A stretch of 62,362 nucleotides of DNA from Betaproteobacteria bacterium (GTDB lineage: Bacteria > Pseudomonadota > Gammaproteobacteria > Burkholderiales > Ferrovaceae), in contig JAGXAW010000006.1 of assembly GCA_018971415.1 (NCBI GenBank), forward strand, positions 1 through 62,362, in the 5' to 3' direction. Position numbers and translations under genes: made by a program. A model generated the notes under the pieces. The model worked only from the letters and a program-made list of their open reading frames with translations, ran no database searches and was not told where the DNA came from. Of this stretch, positions 8,786-19,176 are shown piece by piece. The first letter of the stretch is position 1, and each line of letters begins with the position of its first letter.

Positions 8786-8899
8786 AAAATCCCCCTTAAT
8801 CTGAAAGGTTATCTTGCTTTAATTGTTTGGCCTACATTCTCTTTGAAACTTAAAAAAGCATTTGGTTTTTATAAAAAAGGTTACTTTATGTAAAGAGAT

Positions 8900-8924
8900 A
8901 AAGGGTAAAGGGTAAAGGTAAGGT
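8900..8924. repeat. Degenerate tandem heptamer AAAGGGT
   Basis: Two exact copies of AAAGGGT are followed by the shortened copies AAAGGT and AAGGT, within the 266-nt gap between the Gly/Tyr/Pro-rich gene and the carbonic anhydrase gene. Function is unknown. It may be simple slippage. Confidence 0.6.
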
Positions 8925-9000
8925 TTTATAAAATTGATGTGTGAACTGAGTGTTAATTGGACAAGCAAGGGATTGATTTATTTTCTTTCCCCATTACTGA

Positions 9001-9025
9001 AGAGATACCGTTTTACGGTATCTCT
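9001..9025. terminator. Perfect 10-bp inverted repeat downstream of carbonic anhydrase
   Basis: AGAGATACCG / CGGTATCTCT with a 5-nt loop, 27 nt past the carbonic anhydrase stop. There is no strong T-run on either strand. It could be a terminator, an mRNA 3'-end stabiliser or a dyad operator. The stem itself is certain; the role is inferred. Confidence 0.45.
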
Positions 9026-9051
9026 ATCTTAAGACTAAAAGGGCTTTTTAG

Positions 9052-9708
9052 TTAAAAACCACCCATTGCGCCTGGATAGCTAACTTCTTGTAATTTTCCA
9101 GTATCAACATCGTAAATAAATCCACGGACATTGATCTTGTCTTTACCTTCTGTCGGTAACCAGGGATGATTTAAAATCATGGACATACTTTTTCTCACAT
9201 CCCATTCTAGACGTTGAATCTGTTTGTCTGTCACTGGCGCGTCGAGCGGTTCTAATTCACCACGAAATGCTTGAAAAGCGCTCGGTGAATGGCTAGCGCA
9301 ACCACAGGGTGTAAACTCACGACCGGTGGCTGACTTTAATATTTCAACGGCTTTTGTATCGCCTTCTAAACCCATTCTTAATAATTCATCGGTGAAGGAC
9401 AACATACCGCAGCGAGTATGGTGAATAACCATCACATCTTGAGTATCTAACAAATGATGAGAAATCACTAAGCAGCGAATAACGTCATCTGTCACAATTC
9501 CCCCGGCATTTCTGATAATGTGCGCATCCCCAGTTTGTAACCCAAGTATGTCTTCAACATCCATTCTCGCGTCCATACAGGCGATTACTGCAGTTCTTTT
9601 AGCAGGACGAATAGGTTGTGGGCCGGGATAGCTTGAATTGTGGAGAGGCTTGCCTTGCGCGTACTCTTTGTTATTGCTAACAAGGGTGTAAAAAATGTCG
9701 TTTGCCAT
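9052..9708 (-). CDS. Beta-class carbonic anhydrase
   Basis: 218 residues counted from MANDIFYT. It interconverts CO2 and bicarbonate with a zinc ion. The zinc ligands and catalytic dyad of the beta class are visible: CxDxR at C44, D46 and R48, and HxxC at H97 and C100. A start two codons upstream is possible, but AAGGA would then touch the ATG directly. The ATG at 9708 has that Shine-Dalgarno at 6 nt and is preferred. It is a single gene. CO2/bicarbonate supply for carboxylases such as AccA, encoded here, is a reasonable role. Confidence 0.93.
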   Translation of the reverse strand: MANDIFYTLVSNNKEYAQGKPLHNSSYPGPQPIRPAKRTAVIACMDARMDVEDILGLQTGDAHIIRNAGGIVTDDVIRCLVISHHLLDTQDVMVIHHTRCGMLSFTDELLRMGLEGDTKAVEILKSATGREFTPCGCASHSPSAFQAFRGELEPLDAPVTDKQIQRLEWDVRKSMSMILNHPWLPTEGKDKINVRGFIYDVDTGKLQEVSYPGAMGGF

Positions 9709-9786
9709 AGTCATTCCTTTGATTAAACAAAAAAAGAGTAACTATGGCAATTTAAAAGGCAATGAGTTCAGTTGTAACCAGCGAAT

Positions 9787-11103
<1,317 letters not shown>

Positions 11104-12066
11104 CTATCTTCTAAATGTAATTAACTGACGTAAATCAAGGCTAAAACCCGTTGCAGGTCTTGAGCGACCAAAGGCGCTGCCTACCTCATCATAGCGACCG
11201 CCACGGGCAAGCGCCCCTTTATAATCCCCACTATACACCTGGAATACCAGGCCATTGTGATAGTGATAGCCCCTTAATTCGCACAAATCAACAGTGAGTT
11301 TCACCTGCCCGGCAAAGCGCGCATTCACTGCAGTTAACTGATCTAAGGCCGAGCTGACTTTGGCTGAGGCAGGCAGTAAATGCCTTGCACGCTCTACAAT
11401 CTCTACTCCACCATTTAGAGTAGGTAGTAACAGTAATGCATCTCGAATAACGGGGTTAATGCCTTGGGTAGCGGTTTTAAGTGATGGAATATCTTTTGTT
11501 TGTAACAGCTTAAACCACTCATTCTCTGTTTTATGATCAATATTTAATTGCTCAATCAAACCTCTAAAAATACCCACATGCCCCACATCCAAGACCACCT
11601 CTGTGAAACCTAATACCGCTAATGCATCGAGCATTAGAGACTGAATTTCAATATCACCTGACACATCACTTAAACCAAAGATCTCTGCTCCCACTTGATA
11701 GGGTTCTCTAGATTGACTTAAGACATCGGGTTTGGTGTGTAAAACAGGACCGGCATAGCATAATCTGTTCACCTCAGTGTGATTCATGCTGTGAGCATCA
11801 ATTCTGGCCACTTGCGGAGTAATATCTGGCCTTACGCCAAGAAGACGACCACTTAATTGATCAACCAGCTTAAAGGTTTGTAGATCCATATCATGACTGG
11901 TTCCAGTCAGCAGTGACTCTACATATTCGATTAAAGGCGGTATAACAAGTTGAAATCCACGACCTCTAAAGAGATCAAGGAGCTTACGCCGAGCATCTTC
12001 TAATGCCCAAGCACTGTCAGGAAGAATATCTTCACAGTATTCTGGAAGTAGCCAACGGTATGTCAT
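11104..12066 (-). CDS. hisZ: ATP phosphoribosyltransferase regulatory subunit HisZ, C-terminally short
   Basis: 320 residues, class II aminoacyl-tRNA-synthetase-like, related to HisS but without the anticodon-binding domain. It activates short-form HisG in the first step of histidine synthesis. Typical motifs are WLLPEYCEDILP, the motif 2-like region around VRPDITPQVARID, and GGRYDEVGSAFGRSRPATGFSLDL. Betaproteobacterial HisZ is usually near 380 residues. This one stops just after the GFSLDL segment. The remaining 24 nt before purA contain no coding remnant, so this looks like a true short form. It overlaps yjeT by 4 nt. Confidence 0.93.
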   Translation of the reverse strand: MTYRWLLPEYCEDILPDSAWALEDARRKLLDLFRGRGFQLVIPPLIEYVESLLTGTSHDMDLQTFKLVDQLSGRLLGVRPDITPQVARIDAHSMNHTEVNRLCYAGPVLHTKPDVLSQSREPYQVGAEIFGLSDVSGDIEIQSLMLDALAVLGFTEVVLDVGHVGIFRGLIEQLNIDHKTENEWFKLLQTKDIPSLKTATQGINPVIRDALLLLPTLNGGVEIVERARHLLPASAKVSSALDQLTAVNARFAGQVKLTVDLCELRGYHYHNGLVFQVYSGDYKGALARGGRYDEVGSAFGRSRPATGFSLDLRQLITFRR

Positions 12067-12248
12067 CGATTAATTTGTATAATTACAATTCCTAGAATCA
12101 TTACAATCACACCAATCCAACGAACCTGTCCGTCAGAAAGTTGTGTTAATTTTAGCAGGGTATTACGCCATTGGCGCGGGGCAATGACTGGCATTATACC
12201 TTCAAGTATTAACACCATACCGATTGCCACTATCAAAGCACCTCTCAA
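12063..12248 (-). CDS. DUF2065 family small inner-membrane protein (YjeT-like)
   Basis: 61 residues with two hydrophobic helices (about 4-22 and 43-59) separated by a short basic segment with PRQWRNTLL. This pattern and the position directly after hflC match the YjeT/DUF2065 family, whose function is not established. It starts with TTG, 8 nt after a GGGGG Shine-Dalgarno lying at the end of hflC, and overlaps hisZ by 4 nt. Confidence 0.88.
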   Translation of the reverse strand: MRGALIVAIGMVLILEGIMPVIAPRQWRNTLLKLTQLSDGQVRWIGVIVMILGIVIIQINR

Positions 12249-12249
12249 A

Positions 12250-13131
12250 CTACTTTCCCCCTACAGATCCGGGAGGGTTTTTAAGGTATTTGAAGAATGG
12301 CGAGTTAGGATCTAATACCAAAATATCAGATTTATTTTTAAGCCCTTCTTGGTAGGTTTGTAGGCTACGGTAAAAGGCATAAAACTCTGGATTGCGCTTA
12401 TAGGCTTCAGCATAGATAGAGGCAGCCTTAGCGTCCCCCTTCCCTTTTATTTCTTGGGCTTCCCTGAAAGCATTGGCCAGAATAACCTCTCGTTCTCTAT
12501 TGGCATCTGCACGAATTTTTTCAGCTTCTCCAGCACCCGTTGAACGCAATTCATTGGCCACCCGTTTACGTTCTGCTTGCATACGACGGTATACAGAATC
12601 ACTGACTTCAGGAGTTAACTCAACACGACGAATACGTACATCCAAAACCCTAATACCTATTTCCTTGGCGTCTTGGTCCGTTCGAGCGCGCATATTTTCC
12701 ATAATGGATTCACGCTCACCCGATACCGCTTCATGAACTGTTCTTTTGGCAAACTCTGCCCTTAACTCGTCATTCACCGTTTGCGTCAACCGAATCTCCG
12801 CCCGGCGAACATCTCCACCCACACTGACGTAATACTGCTTAACATTAGTAATTTGCCATTTGACAAAGTAATCCACCAATAAGGGTTTTTTCTCAGAGGT
12901 AATAAAACGCTGTGGTTCGTTGTTATCTAAAGTTTGAACACGCGTATCAAACAAACGAACGTTTTCAATGAAAGGAACCTTAAAATACAATCCAGGCTCA
13001 GTATTAACTGCAACAATTTTACCTAACTCGAAAACCAACGCGTTTTGTGTTTGCGAGACCACAAATACACCCATGGAACCTATAACAAGCAAGATAAATA
13101 AACTAATTAAATAAACACCAATATTTTTCAT
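12250..13131 (-). CDS. hflC: Protease modulator HflC
   Basis: 293 residues. SPFH/prohibitin-family membrane protein that forms the HflKC cage around the FtsH protease. One N-terminal transmembrane helix (about 5-25) is followed by the SPFH domain, with LVDYFVKWQI and RRAEIRLTQTVNDELR. A long coiled region rich in Arg/Glu/Ala follows. Its start overlaps the last base of the hflK stop, so the two are coupled, as expected for an obligate heteromeric complex. Confidence 0.96.
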   Translation of the reverse strand: MKNIGVYLISLFILLVIGSMGVFVVSQTQNALVFELGKIVAVNTEPGLYFKVPFIENVRLFDTRVQTLDNNEPQRFITSEKKPLLVDYFVKWQITNVKQYYVSVGGDVRRAEIRLTQTVNDELRAEFAKRTVHEAVSGERESIMENMRARTDQDAKEIGIRVLDVRIRRVELTPEVSDSVYRRMQAERKRVANELRSTGAGEAEKIRADANREREVILANAFREAQEIKGKGDAKAASIYAEAYKRNPEFYAFYRSLQTYQEGLKNKSDILVLDPNSPFFKYLKNPPGSVGGK

Positions 13132-14375
13132 TATCTGTCCTCACGCTCCCGTTCTTTTAATGCATCGCGTGAACGATCTATATCCACTCCTTGCGCAGCG
13201 GTTGGAGCGCTGTTTCCTGAAGAGTTGACTGATGGACGTCGGTCACCTATAGGTTGATCAGCGGAGTTAGCAGTTTGATCAGTATTGGTGGCGTTTGAGC
13301 CATTACTTGAGGATTGATTAATCAATTTATCAAGCGGTAAGTACAAGAGGTTTGATCCATTCTTACCATCGGCAACCACTTTTGATGTGTTGCTAAGAAC
13401 CTGTTGCATCATATCCTGATAAAGTCTTTCACGGGTCACAACTGGGGCTTTATCATATTCAACCAAGATTTGTTTGAAACGGCTAGCATCCCCTGTTGCT
13501 CTGGCGACCACCCTTTGCGAATAGGCTTTTGCTTCTTCAATTAATGCCGATGCAGTGCCCTTTGCCCGAGGAACAATATCATTTGCATAAGCCTGTCCTT
13601 CGTTATTTTGTCTTTCACGATCTTGTCCTGCTTTAACAGCATCATCAAAGGCAGCCTGAACTTGCTCTGGAGGCTGGGCATTTTGCATATTCACTTTACT
13701 AATCAAAATACCTGTTTTATAACGGTCAAGAATTTGTTGCATAAGATGCTGCGCTTCATCAGCAATTTGTGAGCGGCCTTCATAAAGAACAAAGTCCATC
13801 TTATGACGACCAACCACCTCACGAATGGCTGTTTCTGCCACTTGCATGACGGTGGCGTCAGGATCCTTGTTAGTAAATAGAAACTCCACGGGATCTTTGA
13901 CCGTGTACTGAATAGCATATTGGTTGTCGATAATGTTTTCATCATCAGTTAGCATTAAAGACTCATGCAATACCTTAGATTTAACGTTATTTCGATAACC
14001 TAACTCAACGGTACGCACTTGCGATACGTTAACAGGACTACCTTGTGCCTGAGCTTCAATGGGATAAGGAAAGTGCCAATGCGGGCCTGGTCCTGTTACC
14101 TCTTGAAACTTACCAAAGCGCAAAATAACCCCAACACGGCCGGCATCGACAATATAAAAACCTGAGACCAACCAAAAGAAAAGAACAGAACCTAATGCAA
14201 GTAGCGCAAAGTGTTTGCCGCTTGGCAAACCCATCGGTTGATTAAACGGGTTATCGTTGTGAGGAGCGTTATTATTAGAATTTCTAAATTTTTTCAGAAA
14301 ATTCCGCCACACTTCATCTAAATCGGGTGGACCCTCTTTAAGCTGAGCGATCCAACTTGGTATTTTGATTGCCAT
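13131..14375 (-). CDS. hflK: FtsH protease activity modulator HflK
   Basis: 414 residues. Partner of HflC. The N-terminal GPPDLDEVW motif is typical. A transmembrane helix lies around 54-76, followed by the SPFH domain with TDDENIIDNQYAIQY, a helical region, and a low-complexity Asn/Ser/Asp-rich tail ending in a basic KEREREDR. The coding region starts inside hflX, a 38-nt overlap. The conserved N-terminal motif lies close to this ATG, so a later start is unlikely. Confidence 0.96.
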   Translation of the reverse strand: MAIKIPSWIAQLKEGPPDLDEVWRNFLKKFRNSNNNAPHNDNPFNQPMGLPSGKHFALLALGSVLFFWLVSGFYIVDAGRVGVILRFGKFQEVTGPGPHWHFPYPIEAQAQGSPVNVSQVRTVELGYRNNVKSKVLHESLMLTDDENIIDNQYAIQYTVKDPVEFLFTNKDPDATVMQVAETAIREVVGRHKMDFVLYEGRSQIADEAQHLMQQILDRYKTGILISKVNMQNAQPPEQVQAAFDDAVKAGQDRERQNNEGQAYANDIVPRAKGTASALIEEAKAYSQRVVARATGDASRFKQILVEYDKAPVVTRERLYQDMMQQVLSNTSKVVADGKNGSNLLYLPLDKLINQSSSNGSNATNTDQTANSADQPIGDRRPSVNSSGNSAPTAAQGVDIDRSRDALKEREREDR

Positions 14376-15603
14376 AGTCGAGTATTAAATCATTATCCTG
14401 AGTTATAGAAGTATCTTCATTGTGCGTTAAAGCGTTGATACGTTCGACAAAGGCTTGTCGGATAAATTCCATTCCTTGCCCATTCATAGCACTTACATGT
14501 ACTTCGTCAATTGTACCATAGGGGCCTCGAATAAGCCCCGCTTGCCATTGAGCCAATTGATCAATCTTATTGAGTACCAATATTTGTGGAATATGATCAG
14601 CCCCAATTTCCTTTAACACTTCATTCACCGATTGTTGATGAAGTTCACGGTTTTTGTCTGCCGCATCTACCACATGCAACAGTAAATCAGACTCTATTGT
14701 CTCATCTAAGGTGGCTTTAAAGGCTGCTACCAAAGTATGGGGTAAGTGTTGAATAAACCCAACCGTATCTGACAGTACCATTTGACCCACACCATCCACA
14801 TAGACTCTTCGTGTTGTGGTGTCTAAGGTGGCAAATAACTGGTCTGCCACATAGGCTTTAGCATGAGTGAGTCGATTAAATAATGTGGATTTTCCAGCGT
14901 TAGTATAGCCAACCAGAGAAACACGCAATAGCCCTGCTTTTTGCCTTGAATTACGCTGAACGCGGTGGCTTTTTCTGACCTTTTCTAATCGGTCTTTAAG
15001 TAATTTAACCCGCTTACTTAATAAGCGTCGATCTGTTTCTAATTGAGTTTCACCAGGCCCCCTGAGACCAATCCCACCTTTTTGTCTCTCTAGGTGAGTC
15101 CAACCCCGCACCAAACGGGTTGCTAACCTTTCTAGTTGGGCCAACTCCACTTGTAACTGCCCTTCATGACTTCTTGCGCGTTGCGCAAAGATATCTAGAA
15201 TAAGTCCAGTTCTATCAATAATCCGGGCTTGCAGCACTCGCGATAAGTTGCGCTCTTGAATTGGAGTAAGATCATGATCAAAAACCACCAAACCCGCCTC
15301 ATAATACCTAAGTTTTTGACGAATTTCTTCAATCTTACCACTGCCAATAAAGGTAGCTGGATCAGGTTTAGGGCGCTTACCAGTGATGATTTCGTCAACC
15401 TGTAAGCCTGCTGTTTGGGATAAAAGTGCCAGTTCCTGGGGATTGTTTTTACTGCGTTCACTGTCTATTTGAAGATGAAGCAATAGCGCATGATCAAGTC
15501 GACCAAGATAAACATCTTCTTGTTCTAAAGACCCACTCTCTTGCGCTGATTGTATACTGGAGGTTTTTTTACCACGACCAATTAACGGACCTTTGTCCGA
15601 CAT
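14338..15603 (-). CDS. hflX: GTPase HflX
   Basis: 421 residues. Ribosome-associated GTPase that splits stalled 70S ribosomes, notably after heat stress. The N-terminal HflX domain contains GSGKIEEIRQ, and the conserved RGPGETQLETDRR linker is present. The G domain has GYTNAGKSTLFN, DTVGFIQHLP and NKID. It lies 6 nt after hfq, and its 3' end overlaps hflK by 38 nt. Confidence 0.97.
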   Translation of the reverse strand: MSDKGPLIGRGKKTSSIQSAQESGSLEQEDVYLGRLDHALLLHLQIDSERSKNNPQELALLSQTAGLQVDEIITGKRPKPDPATFIGSGKIEEIRQKLRYYEAGLVVFDHDLTPIQERNLSRVLQARIIDRTGLILDIFAQRARSHEGQLQVELAQLERLATRLVRGWTHLERQKGGIGLRGPGETQLETDRRLLSKRVKLLKDRLEKVRKSHRVQRNSRQKAGLLRVSLVGYTNAGKSTLFNRLTHAKAYVADQLFATLDTTTRRVYVDGVGQMVLSDTVGFIQHLPHTLVAAFKATLDETIESDLLLHVVDAADKNRELHQQSVNEVLKEIGADHIPQILVLNKIDQLAQWQAGLIRGPYGTIDEVHVSAMNGQGMEFIRQAFVERINALTHNEDTSITQDNDLILDYGNQNTKLDRSA

Positions 15604-15609
15604 TAATGG

Positions 15610-15849
15610 TTAGTCCTCGTGGGTATGCTCAGTGGGCATAGTAATTGAACGTGCTGGAACCACTGTGGAAATCGCATGTTTGTAAACCATTTGGGTAGTG
15701 GTGTTTTTTAACAACACAACGTATTGATCGAATGATTCCACTTGACCTTGTAACTTGATACCGTTGACCAAATAAATCGAAACAGGAATGTGTTCTTTTC
15801 TTAACGCGTTTAAAAACGGGTCCTGTAGTAACTGCCCTTTCGTGCTCAT
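15610..15849 (-). CDS. hfq: RNA chaperone Hfq
   Basis: 79 residues. Hexameric Sm-like protein that pairs small RNAs with mRNAs. The Sm1 motif ([19 protein letters not shown]) and Sm2 motif ([10 protein letters not shown]) are intact, and the tail is short and histidine-containing. GGGAG precedes the ATG. The 103-nt gap after der carries an inverted repeat AAATTG-TTA-CAATTT (15940-15954) at the der stop codon. Confidence 0.98.
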   Translation of the reverse strand: MSTKGQLLQDPFLNALRKEHIPVSIYLVNGIKLQGQVESFDQYVVLLKNTTTQMVYKHAISTVVPARSITMPTEHTHED

Positions 15850-15952
15850 TTCGTGATCTCCCGAAAATCTATTAGTTTTTATCTCTCTCGCCTAACAGTA
15901 ATGTACTTGATTTTTTATTTTTTTACCACTACTCAGTAGAAATTGTTACAAT

Positions 15953-17368
15953 TTAAGGCTTTCCAAACAATTTTCTGCCTCTTCTTCTTCTTTTTCTTAA
16001 ACGATTTTCTTCAGATTCCGTGAGTGGCTTGGGTTTTCTGTCGGCAAAGGGATTATGACCTTGTCTAAACTCAACCTTAAGCGGCGTACCCTTCAGATCA
16101 AAAGCGCGCTGGAAAGTGTTCTCTAAGTACCGTTTGTAAGAATCGGCAATATGGTTAATGGCACTGCCATGAACAATTACGATGGGAGGGTTTTGTCCCC
16201 CTTGATGAGCATAACGCAGCTTAGGTCTAAACGGTCCTGCCTTTGCTGGTTGGTGCTGGGTCACCGCATCATGCAATACGCGCGTGAGTTTTGGCGTTGA
16301 TAATTTGGCCATGGCGGCAGCATAGGCTTTATCAATGGAGGGCAATAATCCATTCACTCCACTGCCTTTTAGGGCAGAGATAAAATGGTATTGTGCAAAG
16401 TCTAAAAAGAACAGTTTTCTAGCAACTTCATTCTTAACTTTGTCTTTCTGATAGTTATCGAGTCCATCCCATTTGTTAATGGCTACCACCACCGCTCTAC
16501 CTGTACTCACCACATAACCTGCTATGTGGGCATCTTGCTCTGAGATATCTTGTTGGGCATCAAGAGTCATCACCACCACGTTGGCACTCTCAACGGCCTG
16601 CATGGTTTTAATAACTGAAAACTTTTCAATCGCTTCAAAGACCTTACCTCGGCGTCGTAAACCTGCTGTATCAATCAGTAAGTATTGTTTTCCTTGTCGC
16701 TCGAATTCAATTTCAATGCTGTCTCGAGTGGTGCCAGGTTGATCAAATGCAATCACCCTCTCCTCACCTAACAATTGATTTATTAGCGTGGATTTACCCA
16801 CGTTAGGGCGCCCTACAATAGCGATTCGTGGAATAGTGGCATCAACTGTCGCCTCTTGATTGACGCTTGACTCAGGCACTAAATCAGCAAACACCTGTTC
16901 CAGTAAATCGTGGATACCTTCACCATGGGCTGAGGAAATGGCCCATGGATGACCCATACCCAGTTCATAAAACTCAGCGGTCGCCATGTCAACAGGCATC
17001 CCTTCCAATTTATTAACAGCCAATGTCACGTGCTTACCACGCGCTCGAAGTTCTTCTGCCACTCGCCTATCACCAGGAGTCACCCCAGATCGGCCATCGG
17101 TTAAGAAAATAATACGGTCAGCCTCATCCATGGCCTGCAATGTTTGCTTAGCCATTTCATGCAATATGCCGTCCTTAGCAACCGGTTCAAAACCACCCGT
17201 ATCCACAATAAAATAGTGAAAATCATCGAATTTTGCACGGCCATAGTGACGATCTCGAGTAAGACCAGGCAAATCAGCCACTAAGGCATCACGGGTTTTT
17301 GTTAATCGGTTAAATAACGTTGATTTACCAACGTTTGGTCGACCAACGATAACTATCGTTGGAATCAT
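15953..17368 (-). CDS. der: Ribosome biogenesis GTPase Der
   Basis: 471 residues. Essential double-GTPase for 50S maturation. Two G domains each carry GRPNVGKST (near residues 8 and 186) with DTGGFEP and DTAGLRRR switch regions. A KH-like C-terminal domain and a basic tail ([11 protein letters not shown]) follow. It is 12 nt after bamB, the conserved neighbour. Confidence 0.98.
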   Translation of the reverse strand: MIPTIVIVGRPNVGKSTLFNRLTKTRDALVADLPGLTRDRHYGRAKFDDFHYFIVDTGGFEPVAKDGILHEMAKQTLQAMDEADRIIFLTDGRSGVTPGDRRVAEELRARGKHVTLAVNKLEGMPVDMATAEFYELGMGHPWAISSAHGEGIHDLLEQVFADLVPESSVNQEATVDATIPRIAIVGRPNVGKSTLINQLLGEERVIAFDQPGTTRDSIEIEFERQGKQYLLIDTAGLRRRGKVFEAIEKFSVIKTMQAVESANVVVMTLDAQQDISEQDAHIAGYVVSTGRAVVVAINKWDGLDNYQKDKVKNEVARKLFFLDFAQYHFISALKGSGVNGLLPSIDKAYAAAMAKLSTPKLTRVLHDAVTQHQPAKAGPFRPKLRYAHQGGQNPPIVIVHGSAINHIADSYKRYLENTFQRAFDLKGTPLKVEFRQGHNPFADRKPKPLTESEENRLRKRRRRGRKLFGKP

Positions 17369-17380
17369 AAGTGTTATCCC

Positions 17381-18535
17381 CTAGTTAGATTTGTTGTCTG
17401 CGCTGATGACATAGATGTGACCAGCTTGGGTTTGTATGAAAAAAGTATGACTATTGAGGGCATAGGGCTGTTTTGTAATAGCAGATCCATCGGTCTCTAA
17501 ACGGCTTACCTCAGTTCCATCAAGACGACTTAGTACATGAACCACACCTTTTATATCCCCCACCACCACAAAGTCAGAGCTGGCACCAGGCGCAGACAAG
17601 AAACGCCCTTCTAAGGTCTCATTTTTCCAATCAAGGGCGCCACTTGAACGGTAGTAAGCGTAAACCACACCTTTTTCATCGGCCGCATAAACTTTGTTGC
17701 CTGAAGCCCCCAACGCTCCTACCGTATTTAAATCATGAGACCAAATAATACTGCCCCTCGGTAAATCTAAACAAGCTACCTTTCCTTGATAGCTGGCAGC
17801 ACACACATCACCCTCTCCTAAGGCGGGATGACCCATGACATCATTCATTCTCTCTAACTCGGTGGCTCCTCTGGGAATAGAGACAGCTGACTCCCAGCCA
17901 ATATTGCCGGAGCTCACATCAATTGCCAGTAAATGACCTCCTGGAACCCCCACAAAGGCAGCACCACGGGTAACCGTCATGCCCGTTGCATTGCGTAAAA
18001 CCAGAGAGGGCATATTTCTAACAAGTAACCATTTCTGTGCTCCATCCTCAGAGGACAAACCATAAATATGGCCTTCTTCAGTGGTGACCACCACAATACC
18101 ATTTGATGATTGCGGTGCTGAGGACATTTCACTGCCCAAACTTACGTGCCATTGGGCTTTACCTTGCAGATTATAGGCGTACAGAACCCCTTTGTTATCA
18201 GCAACAAAAACACTCCCATCACCATAACCGATACCACCGGTTAACTGCGAATCAGTGTCCACTCGCCAATTCACATCACCATTATCAAGTTTGTAAGCAT
18301 ACAGCTTACCCTTATTGGTCCCAACATAAAGGGTGTCTTCCGTCACCACTGACTCAAGCAGTGGATCCTTGGTTGATCCAGGGTGATCGGACCACTTTAT
18401 GGTGAAATTTTGTTGCTCTTTGATCGGTTTTAATTTGGACACCACGAGAGAGCTTGAACTGCAAGCTGATAATAAAGCAATAAACAGTAACGTTACCCAG
18501 CTGCTCCGGCCATTCATTAATACTTTATCTTTCAT
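17381..18535 (-). CDS. bamB: Outer-membrane protein assembly factor BamB
   Basis: 384 residues. Lipoprotein of the BAM complex that inserts beta-barrel proteins into the outer membrane. The signal sequence ends in a lipobox, LLSAC, with C25 the predicted lipidated cysteine. PQQ-like beta-propeller blades follow, with repeated GxVYAY/GxxxALD-type strands. The start at 18535 has GGGAG about 9 nt ahead, and its first base is shared with the last base of the yfgM stop codon. Confidence 0.96.
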   Translation of the reverse strand: MKDKVLMNGRSSWVTLLFIALLSACSSSSLVVSKLKPIKEQQNFTIKWSDHPGSTKDPLLESVVTEDTLYVGTNKGKLYAYKLDNGDVNWRVDTDSQLTGGIGYGDGSVFVADNKGVLYAYNLQGKAQWHVSLGSEMSSAPQSSNGIVVVTTEEGHIYGLSSEDGAQKWLLVRNMPSLVLRNATGMTVTRGAAFVGVPGGHLLAIDVSSGNIGWESAVSIPRGATELERMNDVMGHPALGEGDVCAASYQGKVACLDLPRGSIIWSHDLNTVGALGASGNKVYAADEKGVVYAYYRSSGALDWKNETLEGRFLSAPGASSDFVVVGDIKGVVHVLSRLDGTEVSRLETDGSAITKQPYALNSHTFFIQTQAGHIYVISADNKSN

Positions 18536-19173
18536 TATTTACCGCTCCCACCAAGTGCATCGAGTTTAACCCGAGCGAGCTGTTTAAAAAGACTATTTTG
18601 TGTTCCAGTTTGATCAATGATTTGTTGATAAGCCACACGAGCATCGTTGGTTTTACCCATTACTGTATAAATATCCCCCTTAAGATCCAGGGTTGCTTCA
18701 AGCATCGCCGTATCCTTATTTTGATTCAGTAAATCCAGTGCTTGATTGTATTTTTTTTGATCGGCCAATAATCCTGCGTGTCGAAGACGGGCTAAGTCCA
18801 CCAACATTGCTTCATGAGTATGGGCTTCAACCCAAATAAGCTCATTCACTGCATCCTCAGTATGACCTGTTTTATGAGCCAGAAAAGCGGCCATTAGCGC
18901 CGCTCTACTGGCCAGAGGGTTTGATGCATAGGCCTCTTGTAACTCTTTTGCCTTATTGAGCACTACGTTCTCATCCTGAGCATGGAAGGCGTTTTGTACA
19001 GCCTCAAACAAAACCCCAGCTTTTTCATTCTCAGATTTTTGGTAATAGTTATAGCCTTGGAACGCTGCGTAACCCATGATCACAACAACAAATCCCAACA
19101 TGACGTACTTACCATAGAGTTTCCACCAGGCTTTAATGTCTTCTATCTGCTCTTGTTCTTGATGATCGTACAT
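18535..19173 (-). CDS. yfgM: YfgM/UPF0070 family tetratricopeptide membrane protein
   Basis: 212 residues. An N-terminal cytoplasmic segment is followed by a transmembrane helix (about 20-42, containing VMLGFVVVIMGYAAF) and a periplasmic TPR-like helical domain. In E. coli YfgM is an ancillary subunit of the SecYEG translocon with the chaperone PpiD. Position between hisS and bamB is conserved. It is 3 nt after hisS. Confidence 0.92.
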   Translation of the reverse strand: MYDHQEQEQIEDIKAWWKLYGKYVMLGFVVVIMGYAAFQGYNYYQKSENEKAGVLFEAVQNAFHAQDENVVLNKAKELQEAYASNPLASRAALMAAFLAHKTGHTEDAVNELIWVEAHTHEAMLVDLARLRHAGLLADQKKYNQALDLLNQNKDTAMLEATLDLKGDIYTVMGKTNDARVAYQQIIDQTGTQNSLFKQLARVKLDALGGSGK

Positions 19174-19176
19174 ATT

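Noticed and set aside
11104-12066. Second histidyl-tRNA synthetase
   Set aside because: Sequence lacks the anticodon domain and catalytic histidine loop and sits next to purA/hfl genes as HisZ does; the true HisS is at 19177-20445.
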